Shown here: positions 1-8,945 of the stretch, in pieces
How positions within the stretch are numbered: position 1 is the first letter of the stretch
Layout of the letters: the number at the start of each line of letters is the position of its first letter
Assembly (NCBI GenBank): GCA_009760855.2
Contig: WPIO01000115.1
Location: 1,200,648 to 1,264,647, forward strand
Source of the DNA: Cristatella mucedo
Lineage: Eukaryota > Bryozoa > Phylactolaemata > Cristatellidae
Direction of reading: 5' to 3'
Length of the DNA stretch: 64,000 nt
Notes under the pieces: generated by a model
Database searches by the model: none
Told to the model about the DNA's origin: nothing
What the model saw: only the letters and a program-made list of their open reading frames with translations
Translations under genes and position numbers: made by a program

Positions 1-904
1 AGGTTTGGAGTGGCTTAAATCCGGCTGGATCGGAAAAAATCAGATTTAGCCACGCCGAGAGTACTGCAGCGATACCTTCGAGACAACGTCAAAATGGCTG
101 CAAAAAAGTAGGCAGATTTGGACTTTTAAATCGGGGACTCCAGTCAACAGAGCTGACGAGAGAGGACAGCAACACGATGCTTGGTAGACGAGCATCGACC
201 TCTTTCCCGGAGTGGTACTCTTCCAGCTCATCTGCAACCAGGAAAATGTAGTCTGGCAATGTTTTAGCAGGGCAGCAGACTGCCTTCTGTATCAAAAAAT
301 GTGAAATCATGATCTTTGTAATGGCTTGTTTTAAAAACCTGTTTAGGTTATGGCTTGCTCATAAGCCACCACTTTGTATCTTAAGGCTTTAGTGGATAGT
401 GGCCCAGCTCAACTGAACAGAGGGCTATGGCAGCCACTAGGGCTCGTATTCTCAACAGGCTGCCTTTTGACCAAGTAGGAAACCGAAGCCGTCTGCTGCT
501 CTATGGTGGCCTAGCCTGCTCGGATTAAACGGAAGGACTATACCTACAATTCCATTTGGGCACTTTTTTTGGTCAGTGAAACGAGCTGGTGTGGTCTACA
601 GCTGGAATCTGGCGCCGAGCGATCCACATCACTCAGCACTTTCATACCTAAGGATGGGTTGCTGGACTTAACTCTTACGAGTGCAGGATTGAGAACTAGC
701 TATGATTAGTAAGTCGAATCAAGAGTATGAAGAGATCTCTATACTAGTGCTAAACATTAAAACTAATAAGATGCTAAAATTATATCCAGTGTGGGACAGT
801 GAGGAGTGATAGTTCTGGAAACTGCCCTGCTCGGGGCGCTCAAGCCTGGCTGTAGAGGTTAACACCAACTAAGATCCTAATAGTACATGCAAAAAGATCT
901 GTGA
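1..904. other. mostly unidentified sequence
   Basis: Apart from a possible exon at 89-310 (listed separately) I recognise no gene or repeat here. The stretch is moderately AT-rich without tandem repeats. It may hold introns or old repeats that can no longer be recognised by eye. Confidence 0.4.
89..310 (-). CDS. possible internal exon of an unidentified gene
   Basis: The minus-strand frame is open for about 70 codons and has protein-like composition, including the acidic stretch LVADELEEYHSGKEVDARLP followed by a hydrophobic segment and SSVDWSPRF. The reverse strand upstream carries TTTTTTGATACAG, a plausible splice acceptor, so the coding part may start inside this frame. No family is recognised and no neighbouring exon was found. 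An open frame of this size can occur by chance, so this is only a candidate. Confidence 0.2.
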   Translation of the reverse strand: MISHFLIQKAVCCPAKTLPDYIFLVADELEEYHSGKEVDARLPSIVLLSSLVSSVDWSPRFKSPNLPTFLQPF

Positions 905-1060
905 CTAATGAGTTGCAAAATTCAAGACACGATGCCACAAATGCATGGACCAACTCAGATGCATTACACCTGTTTAAGCATACCCTAGCTTTATCAATAC
1001 TGCATAGCTGAAAGTAATCAGAAATGATAGAAGAGATGGTTTAAAAAGTTACACTCTGAT
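905..1060 (-). mobile_element. LINE-A fragment, old
   Basis: The sequence aligns by eye with the minus-strand LINE-A segment encoding the start of the conserved C-terminal region (compare 51955-52070): GAGTTGCAAAATTCAAGACACGATG and ATGCATGGACCAACTCAGAT match its phrases with substitutions. It is highly diverged and non-coding. Confidence 0.35.
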
Positions 1061-1504
1061 TTTGTGTAGATGCTGTACAATATCAGATAGAAGAGCATTA
1101 CGGACAGCTTTACCAATTTGTTAGTGAAACTAGGTTTTGATTTGAAATTGAAGTACAACTACGATTTGTCCAAAAATATTGTTCTTGTCAAGCTGGAATG
1201 TCAGACTAAATCCAGCGTTTGGATATTTAGGTTTTGTAAGGGATGAGCCGTGCACCAGCACGTCATTAGCCAAGAGATTAAAGTCTAGATGGCGCTCTGC
1301 AAATACATCAATAATACAAAATGCTAGCTCATATAGCCTCATTTACACAGCTGTGGAATAGTTTAAAAGGTTTTTGCTACAACTTGCAGTTGGCCACAAA
1401 GAGTCGCCTACTGTAGATTTGAATCTACTGCCTTGGTTTGGAAAATCTAACACCTTATCTACTCGGGTGTCAGGGCCTCTTTAACCATAGCAAAGCACAA
1501 GCGG

Positions 1505-2183
1505 TAAAAAGTCTACTAAACTACGAGCCATGGAAAACCATGTAATAATTCAGAGGCTCCAGAGTATTGACATAAATGGGAAAAAATCATCCGATGTACC
1601 TCTGAAATTTGGGGTACCTCAAGGGTTCGTGCTAAGTCGGGTTCTTCTCGTGGTTAATACACTCTCCCTTGCTGATGTGAGAGCCAAGCTCAATCCAGGC
1701 TTTCAATTCTGTGCAGATGACGCTCAGTTGTTCATTTGCTTTGATCTCTCAAGGCCTTGGAGCACCTCGAATTTTCTCAACTCACTTGAAGCATAAATTG
1801 ATGACATCCGCACAAGGATGGCAGCAAATTTTCTAAAACAACACAGTGATAAAACTACTTAATTATGGGCAAACCCAGTCTGATTCAGAAATTTGAAATA
1901 CTGAGGCTAACATTGGCTCAGCCAACATAACCCCTTTTGAATCAACTAAAAATCTAGGTGTCATGTCCCAAAAGTGACCTGTCGTTAAATGACCACTTCA
2001 GCTCCACAGTCAAGTCAGATTACTTGCAGCTACACAACCTTGCAAAATTAAAGCTTGCTTACATAAGGATACCACGTCTAAGTAGGTCCATGCATTTCTG
2101 ACAACACGTCTTGACTTGTGAAGTCACTGCTTGCCGGCCTACCGGCATGTGCAGTCGGGCGATGACAGCTACTGCAAAACTCT
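1505..2183 (+). pseudogene. LINE-A reverse transcriptase fragment (5' half of an A/B chimera)
   Basis: This encodes the middle of the LINE-A RT. The stretch KFGVPQGFVLSRVLL corresponds to the RT motif usually read GVPQGSVLGP. Residues FCADDAQLF correspond to the catalytic FYADDTQLY, with the Tyr before Ala-Asp-Asp changed to Cys. The frame is open at 1530-1796, then broken by a stop and frameshifts through the region that is KIGSASISPVES in better copies. It ends abruptly near 2183, inside the conserved phrase ending in CKTL, where the sequence changes to LINE-B. The element is dead. Confidence 0.8.
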
Positions 2184-2525
2184 TATGCTGAACCACAAGG
2201 CCGGCCACGGCTTGGCTCCTTCGTACCTAGCTGAACTGCTGCATCAGTTTCAGCCTGTTCATGCCCTCAGGTCCTGTGTAGACAATAAATTAGCTGTCCC
2301 ATTCCTCCGCTTAAAGACAGTCGGCAACAGAAGCTTTAGCTCTGCAGGTCGTAGACTGTGGAATTCGCTTCACAAATTCTTACGCAACGACAACTACTCC
2401 CCAACTGCCGACTCTGGCACATCTTTTTCAGTGGTCCTGAGCTGCTACTTCAATGCTACCCACTACCTCAACTGCTCTCCTGACTCTGCTTTGCTCCACA
2501 TTTTCTCTTTGTTGCATTAGACGAA
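2184..2525 (+). pseudogene. LINE-B C-terminal fragment (3' half of an A/B chimera)
   Basis: From about 2184 the plus-strand frame matches the LINE-B C terminus: GLAPSYLAELLHQFQPVHAL, then DNKLAVPFLRLKTVGNRSF and SAGRRLWNSLHKFL. The same phrases occur at 50538-51176 (minus) and 14666-14926 (minus). It is joined in frame to LINE-A, giving an open hybrid frame at 2131-2520. No LINE-B 3' UTR stem-loop follows; after the stop the sequence runs into (ATA)-rich DNA and an inverted LINE-A tail. Confidence 0.8.
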
Positions 2526-2539
2526 GTCTGTTAGTAATA

Positions 2540-2668
2540 ATACAAATAATAATAATAATAATGTACTGGATTAAGTGCCTTCAGAGAACTTAATCTCTTT
2601 CTAGGCGCTTTGAATTTGCTGCAAATGGGGAAATGCAATTGAATGGTAAGTAAAATCATGCATGAAAA
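2540..2668 (-). mobile_element. LINE-A 3' end, severely 5'-truncated
   Basis: Read on the minus strand, this is the LINE-A 3' UTR (AGCATGATTTTACTTACCATTC-like), the hairpin with AAAGCGCC-type and GGCACTT-type arms, and an (ATT)n tail at the low-coordinate end (2540-2560). Only the last 110 or so bases of the element are present. Confidence 0.8.
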
Positions 2669-2674
2669 ACAAAA

Positions 2675-2950
2675 GCTACTGCACTTGTCGACACCGGCTG
2701 CTCCTGCACGGTGCTTGCATCAGTGCTGGCCTCCTCTCGTGATCTGCAGCCTGTGGGGGAGGGAATCTTGATGATGAACAGTGGCCGTGCTCCCTGTACC
2801 TCTACTTGTGAGGTCAGTTTGTTAATTAGAGGAGTACAGCTGGAGGTTAACTGTTTGGTGACCGATATAATTGCTGGCTGGGACATCATCTTTGGGATGG
2901 ATGTCATAAGAGGGCTAGGTGGCGTCTGCCAGAGAGGTAGTGGCCGGTGA
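2675..2950 (+). pseudogene. retropepsin-like (LTR retrotransposon protease) fragment
   Basis: The plus-strand frame from 2675 encodes ALVDTGCSCTVLASVLA, which carries the Asp-Thr-Gly active-site triad of retroviral-type aspartic proteases. About 65 residues later comes WDIIFGMDVIRGLGG, matching the second conserved segment (I-L-G-x-D-x-L type) that closes the retropepsin fold. Spacing and order fit a Ty3/gypsy-like polyprotein. No RT, RNase H or integrase was recognised downstream and no LTR was found, so this is an isolated fragment. It abuts the LINE-A tail at about 2668. The stop is at 2948-2950. Confidence 0.6.
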
Positions 2951-3514
2951 TGCAGCTCAAGCCATGAAGGTGACGTTGGCCTGCGGCCAGCCGGAGGGCT
3001 GTGACGCGGAACAGGCAGAAGAGTGTGTGCAGACCTAAGAGTCTGCACACACCGCATATATACATATAACAATATCTGATCACAGGCCGGAGATAATGTG
3101 CAGGACTGAGAGGCTGTCCAGCAGGAAGAATCTGTGCAAGCCGCAGAGACTGTGCAGGCAGCAGAGACTGCTCAGGTTGGAGAGGGTACTCAGGAGGGAG
3201 AAGCAGCTGCATAGGTGGGCCTCTCTCTCTCGAAGGATTTGCAGCCTGGGAGGGAGCATATGCCGGCTCCTCTGATGAGCCTGTGACGTGGCATGGACAC
3301 AGGCCGGTAACCACTGGTGGCCAGATGGTGGATTCACCATAGGGGTCGGCCAAAACACAGCCGTGGGCAAGGAGCAGGATTCAGTGGGGAGAGAGGGGCG
3401 AGTGAAGCCGTGCTCCCTCTGCTCTGTAGTAGCATAAACTGTTGGTGTTGGTTGTGTGGGGGCGTTCTTCGTGCAAGGCGTTCCTCGTGCATGGCGCATC
3501 GAAGCACATATCAC
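2951..3514 (+). other. continuation of the LTR-element fragment with an imperfect short repeat
   Basis: Downstream of the protease the sequence becomes G-rich and repetitive: CAGAGACTGTGCAGGCAG-like units recur between about 3105 and 3190, and one frame reads as repeats of VQAAET. This fits a low-complexity spacer of a polyprotein, broken by stops. From 3230 to 3514 I recognise nothing specific. It ends where LINE-A begins. Confidence 0.3.
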
Positions 3515-4006
3515 TTTTCGGTCACTTTATTCTTCAGTTCCTGCCTGTCTCTCAGATCTCCTCACCCAGCAGGCCAAGCATCGTATCACCTGCTTTTCAG
3601 AATCCAGCGGTTTACCAATATCTCGTACAAACCACAAATTCTTTAAAGACCATGCATTTAGTTCGTATGCTCCCACAGCCTGGAACTCTCTCCCGACTTG
3701 AGTCAGACCATCCCCAGACTTGACCCCATTTAAAAAGATCATGAAGACACACCTATTGAGGCCAGCATTAAATGGATCCCTGTTATTCGTCCTTCCTGTG
3801 CCTATGCGTGCTGACACTATGCATGCTGCCACTAACCACATTCGGATGCTAACCCTGGGCATTTCATCCGAGCCAGGTTATTTTTGTTATTTACCAGGCA
3901 TGATACTACTTACCATTCAATCGCGTTTCCCTTCCCAGCAAATATAAAGAGTGTAGAGAGAGATTGAGTTTTCTGAGGGTGGTTTATCAAGTGCATTATT
4001 ATTATT
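3515..4006 (+). mobile_element. LINE-A C-terminal region and 3' UTR
   Basis: Encodes ACLSDLLTQQAKHRITCFSE and HAFSSYAPTAWNSLP with frameshifts, then the LINE-A 3' UTR (TGCTGACACTATGCATGCTGCCACTAACC) and the closing hairpin, with an (ATT)n tail ending near 4006. It is 5'-truncated within the C-terminal region. Confidence 0.85.
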
Positions 4007-4017
4007 ATTTACTCACT

Positions 4018-4680
4018 GCTTGCTGGCCCACCACGATGCTTGCTCCGGCTATTGAAAATGGTGCAAGACTCTGGAGCAATGCATTCTGTCTTAAGCATCG
4101 ATACTCCCAAATTTCACCACTTATTGCCGACCAGCAGGGCTACCAGTCAAGGAACAAATCGACTTTAAGGTTTTGCTACTCACTATCAGGTTCTTTCAAT
4201 CTTTGTTGGGAGCATACTTCAGACAGATCTTCTCCCCATCAGGCTAACCATCTTGACGCCTAGTTTTCGGAAATGTTTAACTACATCTCCTGCAAGCCAC
4301 AAATCTTTCGAGACCGAGCCCTTATTTTGCATGTTTTCAAAGCCTGGAACTCATTATCAACCTATTCCGCGAAATCCCATGACTCGTCCAAAGTTAAACA
4401 GGAACTAAAAACGCTTCAACTTATGACAGCATTTAGTGAATCTATGCGATTCATGTGTACGTGTTCATGAGTGCTGAAGCTTTTGCTTGCTGCAGCTAAC
4501 CACACTTTCGAGCAGACCCTGTGCATTTCACCCCTAACCATGCTATTCTTATTTTTTATTCAGCATGCTACCTCTAAGCATTTGAGTGTGCCTCCTTTGC
4601 ATACATTTTAAAGCTCATATACAAAGAATGTATTCTCTGAGGGCGCTTTGTCAGACGCCCCATTAATAATAGTATTATTA
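4018..4680 (+). mobile_element. LINE-A 3' fragment, second tandem copy
   Basis: Starts just after the (ATT)n tail of the preceding copy. It carries a diverged LINE-A C-terminal region (GCAAGACTCTGGAGCAATG, CGACCAGCAGGGCTACCAGTC, CATCAGGCTAACCATC) and a 3' UTR ending in TCTCTGAGGGCGCTTTGTCA plus an ATT-rich tail. The reading frame is destroyed. The arrangement suggests insertion into the tail of the first copy. Confidence 0.7.
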
Positions 4681-4685
4681 AAAAA

Positions 4686-4890
4686 CTGCCTACCCGCAGA
4701 GTTTTGCACCAGCTGCAAAGCAGAGAGTAACAGTAGCGAAGAAGGGATGTCAGAAATTCATACACCAGCTTAGACGTGGTATCCACGTCCTCCAAAGCCC
4801 GAATTCAGGCAATTTATCTTGCTTAATGTCGGCAGACATGATTTTGGAGCTGGTAAAGGTCAATTTCGAACGCGACCCTTAGATTTTGTA
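4686..4890 (-). mobile_element. LINE-A internal fragment
   Basis: Minus-strand LINE-A sequence covering the start of the C-terminal region: GAGTTTTGCACCAGCTGCAA, GGGATGTCAGAAATTCAT, CAGCTTAGACGTGGTATCC. It lacks the 3' end on its low-coordinate side and abuts the previous plus-strand copy tail-to-tail. Confidence 0.6.
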
Positions 4891-4924
4891 AATATTCAAC
4901 GAGAAATATACTGGCAGAACCGAT

Positions 4925-6610
4925 CATTAATATGTCATTAGCCTCAGGTCATGTTCCAGCTCCTTTAAAAAAATGTAGTCAGGCCTCTTCTCAAGAAAGC
5001 AACACTAGACCAAGAGAACTTGAGAAACTACCGCCCATTCTTCCTTCAACCATTTCTATCAAAGACACTGGAACTGGTCATGGAAGACAAGCTAAACTCA
5101 AATATCGAAACCTCACACCTTAATAGTAAGCTCCAGTCTGGCTTTATAACTAATCCCTCCACAGAGTTAGCATTGCTTAGGGTATACAACGACCTACTTA
5201 CGAATGCTGACATGGGTAGAGTGTCTCTGCTTGTTTTGCTCGATCTTTTGGCAGCTTTTGACACCATCGATCACAAAGTTCTTCTAGAGCGCCTCTCATC
5301 TCGCCTAGGCATCTCTGGCACTGCTCTGCAGTGGTTCAGGTCCTATCTCAGTGGGAGACTCCAGAGTATTGACGTAAATAGACAAAGATCACCTGAAGTA
5401 ACATTAAAATATGGAGTACCTCGGGCTTCGTGCTAGGTGTGGTTCTTTTCATGGTTTATACACTCCCTCTTGATTATATGATTGCTAAGCACAATCTAGG
5501 CTTTCACTTCTATGCGGATGACACTCAGTTGTACCTTTGCTCTGATCCTTCTAAGCCTTCGAGCATCTCAAATTGTTTAAACTCACTTGCTGCATGTATT
5601 GGTGACGTCCGCACATGGATGGCAGCAAATTTTCTTAAACTAAACGATGACAAAAGTAACTTAATAGTTATGGACAAACCCAGTGTGATTCAGAGATTGG
5701 AAAGGTCGTCTCTGAAAATTGGCTCCGCCAGCATATCTCCTGTCGAATCAGCTTGAAATCTAGGTGTCTTATTCAGAAGCGACCTCTCGTTAGACGACCA
5801 TATCAGCTCCACAGTCAAATCCGCCTATTTTCAGCTTCTTAATATTGCTAAAATTCGGGCTTGTTTAGATAAGGATACCATGTCTAAGTTGGTCCATGCA
5901 TTCGTGACATCTCGTCTCAACTTCTGCAACTCACTTTTTGTTGGCCTATCAGCATGTCCAATCAGGCGATTGCAGCTGGTGCAAAACTCTGCAGCTAGGC
6001 TTGTCTGTCGTAAGCTTCGCAGTCGTCACATTACTCTACTTCTCGCCGACCTGCACTGGCTACCAGTCACTCAATGGATTGACTGCAAGGTTCTGGTGCT
6101 CACTTTTAGGTCCCTTCACTCTTTGGCTCCAGCCTATCTCTCCGACATAATCCCCCATCAGGCCAAGCATCGTACCACCTGCTTTTCGGAATCCAACCGT
6201 CTATAAATACCTCGTACAAACCTTAAATCCTTCAGAGACCTTGCATTTAGTTCGCTTGCTACCAAAGCCGGGAACTCCCTCCCGACCTGTGTCAAAACAT
6301 CCCCTGACCTGACCACATTTAAAAGGAACTTTAAAACACACGTATTTAGGACAGCATTTAGTGGGTACCTGTGATTCATCCTTCACGTGCTTATGTGTGC
6401 TGACACTGTGCATGCTGCCACTAACCACATTTGCATGCTGACCCTGTGCATGTCACCCCTAACCATGTTATTCATTTTGTTTGCTTTTCAAGCATGATTT
6501 TACTTACCATTCACTCGCCTTTCCCTTTTCATCAAATGTAAGGCACCTAGAAAGAGATTAAGTTCTCTGAGGGTGCTTTATCAAGTACATTATTTTATTA
6601 TTATTATGTT
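4925..6610 (+). pseudogene. LINE-A, 5'-truncated, RT to 3' end
   Basis: One of the more complete LINE-A copies. The frames encode NYRPFFLQPFLSKTLELVM (usual NYRPVSLLPFLSK), SGFITNPSTELALLRVYNDL, DLLAAFDTIDHKVLLERL (catalytic Asp region), GRLQSIDV, FHFYADDTQLYLC (catalytic YADD) and AFVTSRLNFCNSLFVGL, then the C-terminal domain and the 3' UTR hairpin with (ATT)n tail at 6575-6610. A frameshift near 5430 separates the two RT halves (GVPRASC then MLGVVLFMVY). A TGA at about 5754 and frameshifts after 6206 break the rest. The endonuclease half is missing, so the element is inactive. Confidence 0.9.
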
Positions 6611-7130
6611 TTGAGCTCTAGCCTTCTAATTTCTATATCGCCCTTGATTTGCCCACAGCTGGTATGTGCATATAAATTTATTTTAAGCTGACAATTACAT
6701 TAGCGCAACATGTTTTTGTGTTGCTGTAAACCATAGCCGACTGTGAAAAATCATAAAGTGCAATGGGTAGTAGATAAAACCAGTCAAGCGAGTCCGCTGG
6801 TGTCGTTGTCCAGTATTTGAAGAATGATGGCTCATCGTCAGGCGGGAAAGCAAGGTAGGGGCATAGAAGATATTCTCGTACTGTCATCACTGATGTCAAG
6901 GCTCTTGAGGATTAGTGGTTTACACGTGAATTCATATTCAAAAGGGATACACATTGTAGACCAAATGTGATCTGCATGCGTTCAGAGAAGCGGAATTGGA
7001 CATTCATATGTGATGATAGCATGCAACATCCTTTAATAAGGATTGCAAGGTAAGGGGCAAGCGTGAGTATTTGAGGAATGGTCGGTCTTCTAAATTGGCA
7101 TCTTTAGATTGAGCCTCTACTATTTAACAA
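6611..7130. other. no recognised feature
   Basis: Unique AT-rich sequence with no coding frame that I can support and no clear repeat match. Confidence 0.4.
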
Positions 7131-7131
7131 A

Positions 7132-7132
7132 T

Positions 7133-7220
<88 letters not shown>
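7132..7220. repeat. (TA)n-(TG)n microsatellite
   Basis: A short run of TA dinucleotides (7133-7146) passes directly into an uninterrupted TG run to 7220. It is a typical compound dinucleotide microsatellite and likely length-polymorphic. Confidence 0.97.
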
Positions 7221-7222
<2 letters not shown>

Positions 7223-7254
7223 ATGGTCATATAATAGCTGATTAACCAGCTCTT

Positions 7255-7355
7255 TTGTGCAGGGAAAGAAAAGCCTCATATGCTATCGCCACTGCTTTTA
7301 TCTGCAACACAGTATAGCCAAGTGCAGGATTCGAGCCTGTGACATCTTGAGAGAA
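7255..7355 (-). mobile_element. SINE-2-like fragment, diverged
   Basis: AGCCTCATATGCTATCGCCACTGC and GTGCAGGATTCGAGCCTGTGAC resemble the SINE-2 copies at 19.1 kb. GGATTCGAGCC is a degenerate reversed B box. The match is weak. Confidence 0.35.
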
Positions 7356-7374
7356 ATAATAAGGATTATAAAAA

Positions 7375-7500
7375 TAATATTGCATTTGAAAAAGCACCCT
7401 CAGATAACTTAATCTCTTTCTAGGTGCTTTTTATTGGCAGCAAAGTGAAATGCATTTGAATGGTAAGTAAAATCAAGCTGGAAAAACAAACAAAATGAAT
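7375..7500 (-). mobile_element. LINE-A 3' end, severely 5'-truncated
   Basis: Minus-strand LINE-A tail with hairpin arms AAGCACC and GGTGCTT, which pair despite differing from the common GCGCC/GGCGC version. It is followed by the UTR block ending near AAAACAAACAAAATGAATAA. Confidence 0.85.
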
Positions 7501-8014
7501 AATATAAAAAAAATCATAAAAAAAATCTTAATCAAAATCATCAAAAGCGCCATACCTAGTGAGCCCTCACGGCTGTGGATGGCGATTGCAGATTAGTACT
7601 TGTACAATCTGCATTAGCAATCGTTTTCTAGAAGATGGTCAGTCAGTCCTGATGATGTACATGCTTTTTTAATCTTGAGTTTTGCTGACCGACCAAGCTT
7701 ATTGTTTGCCTCTAACCACGGGCCGTATTGGTGTGATTACTCAGGTGTGCAAACTCCTTAAGCTAGTGCTGCTAGCCTCTTGTTATGGCATTGTCCTAAG
7801 ATTGCCGGGTAAAGTGTGGATTACACCGCAGGGGCAAAGAAGATATTCTCGAGAGGGCTGCATCCATGTCCACGGTCATGAGGTTTCACTCTTAGCAGGT
7901 GAATTTCAATTCAGAGGAGGCAACATAATGTATAATTAACGAGACGGGTCAGTGGTTAGATGCGAAGATTTTGGTAATTATAGGTGATGGGCTCCACTGT
8001 AAAGTTTGCCTAAT
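7501..8014. other. no recognised feature
   Basis: Contains an A-rich stretch around 7500-7540 and an open but unconvincing plus-strand frame at 7682-7939. Phrases such as GAGCCCTCACGGCTGTGG hint at an old SINE, but I cannot align it confidently. Confidence 0.3.
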
Positions 8015-8240
8015 TTCAGTATTAAAACCTTGCTTAAATTTGGGCTTGTTTGACAGGGAATACCACAGCTCAATTATTCCGAGCATTCGTTACATCCCGT
8101 GTCCGATTCCGTATCTCACTGCTTGTTAGTCTACTGCTGGTGCAGTTAGGGGCTTACAGCTGGTATACAGCTCTGCAGCTAAGGCGGCATGTCGCGAACT
8201 TTGTAGTTTCAATAGCACAATATGCCACTGGCTTTGTTCT
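8015..8240 (+). mobile_element. LINE-A C-terminal fragment, old
   Basis: Plus-strand match to LINE-A around the conserved AFVTSRLDFCNSLL segment: GGGCTTGTTTGACAGGGAATACCAC, GAGCATTCGTTACATCCCG and TACAGCTCTGCAGCTA are recognisable. The encoded stretch reads AFVTSRVRFRISLLVSLLL. It is truncated at both ends. Confidence 0.6.
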
Positions 8241-8794
8241 AAGATAAGATATAAAAGAACAAGCAGCCTGTTGGCATTGCTTCGAGAGTAGTTGGAAAAT
8301 TTACTAAGTTCAGCCAGATCTTTGGTGAAGGCAAACAGATTTATTATATTCCCAGTACTTATATCAAGTATTATAAGGGATCTATTGCACTTTAACGAGG
8401 ATTCAAAAAAACAAGTTGAAAGATGGAGCTTTGTTTATACCACTTACTGGATGATCACTAAGCGAGAAAGAAAAGCCAGTGCAGGAGGGAGATCGCTCTG
8501 GTTGGTTTAAAGTAATGTTGGGTATTTGGAACGTGTGGGGCCTTCGGTAATTGTTCCCTCAATGGTTCACTCTCTTGTCTGTTTTCAATGCATACTTTAC
8601 GGAACTTAGAAACACTTACCCGGCATCCAGGAATGCATCCGAAAATGCTGAACACGAAACTATAACTTGTGAGCAGGATCCCTTGGAATTTGAGGTTATT
8701 AAGGGCTGAGGAATCTAACAGGGCAGTCCCTGCCATAACCGACCGCGCCCAAACTAGTTACTAGTGTTTAGATGCACTTAAGTAGTGATACGTA
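8241..8794. other. no recognised feature
   Basis: A minus-strand open frame at 8458-8736 has mixed composition but no recognisable domain or supporting splice sites, so I do not call it a gene. Confidence 0.3.
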
Positions 8795-8945
8795 ATTTGA
8801 TAGGACCTGGATTGGTCCGCATTTATGGTGCTCGCCCCAACCAAGGTCTGGCTGAGGTGGTGGGCTCGAGCCCCTAGGCACACGTGAAGCGCATGAATAG
8901 TGATTTAGTTCTCTTAGGGCACTATACAAATGAACTATATTATTA
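8795..8945 (+). mobile_element. SINE-1 (tRNA-like head, LINE-A-like tail)
   Basis: The 5' part has a tRNA-like B box, GGTGGGCTCGAGCCCC (8855-8873). The 3' part, TTAGTTCTCTTAGGGCAC followed by an ATT-rich end, mimics the LINE-A 3' hairpin and tail. A second copy sits at about 41345-41480, sharing GGGCTCGAG, GGCA(C/T)ACGTGAAG and TTAGTTCT(C/A)TTAGGGC. Confidence 0.65.

Noticed and set aside
2904..3514. Long minus-strand proline- and leucine-rich frames
   Set aside because: They lie opposite the retropepsin and its G-rich repeat; the plus strand carries the recognisable protease motifs, so these are compositional shadows.
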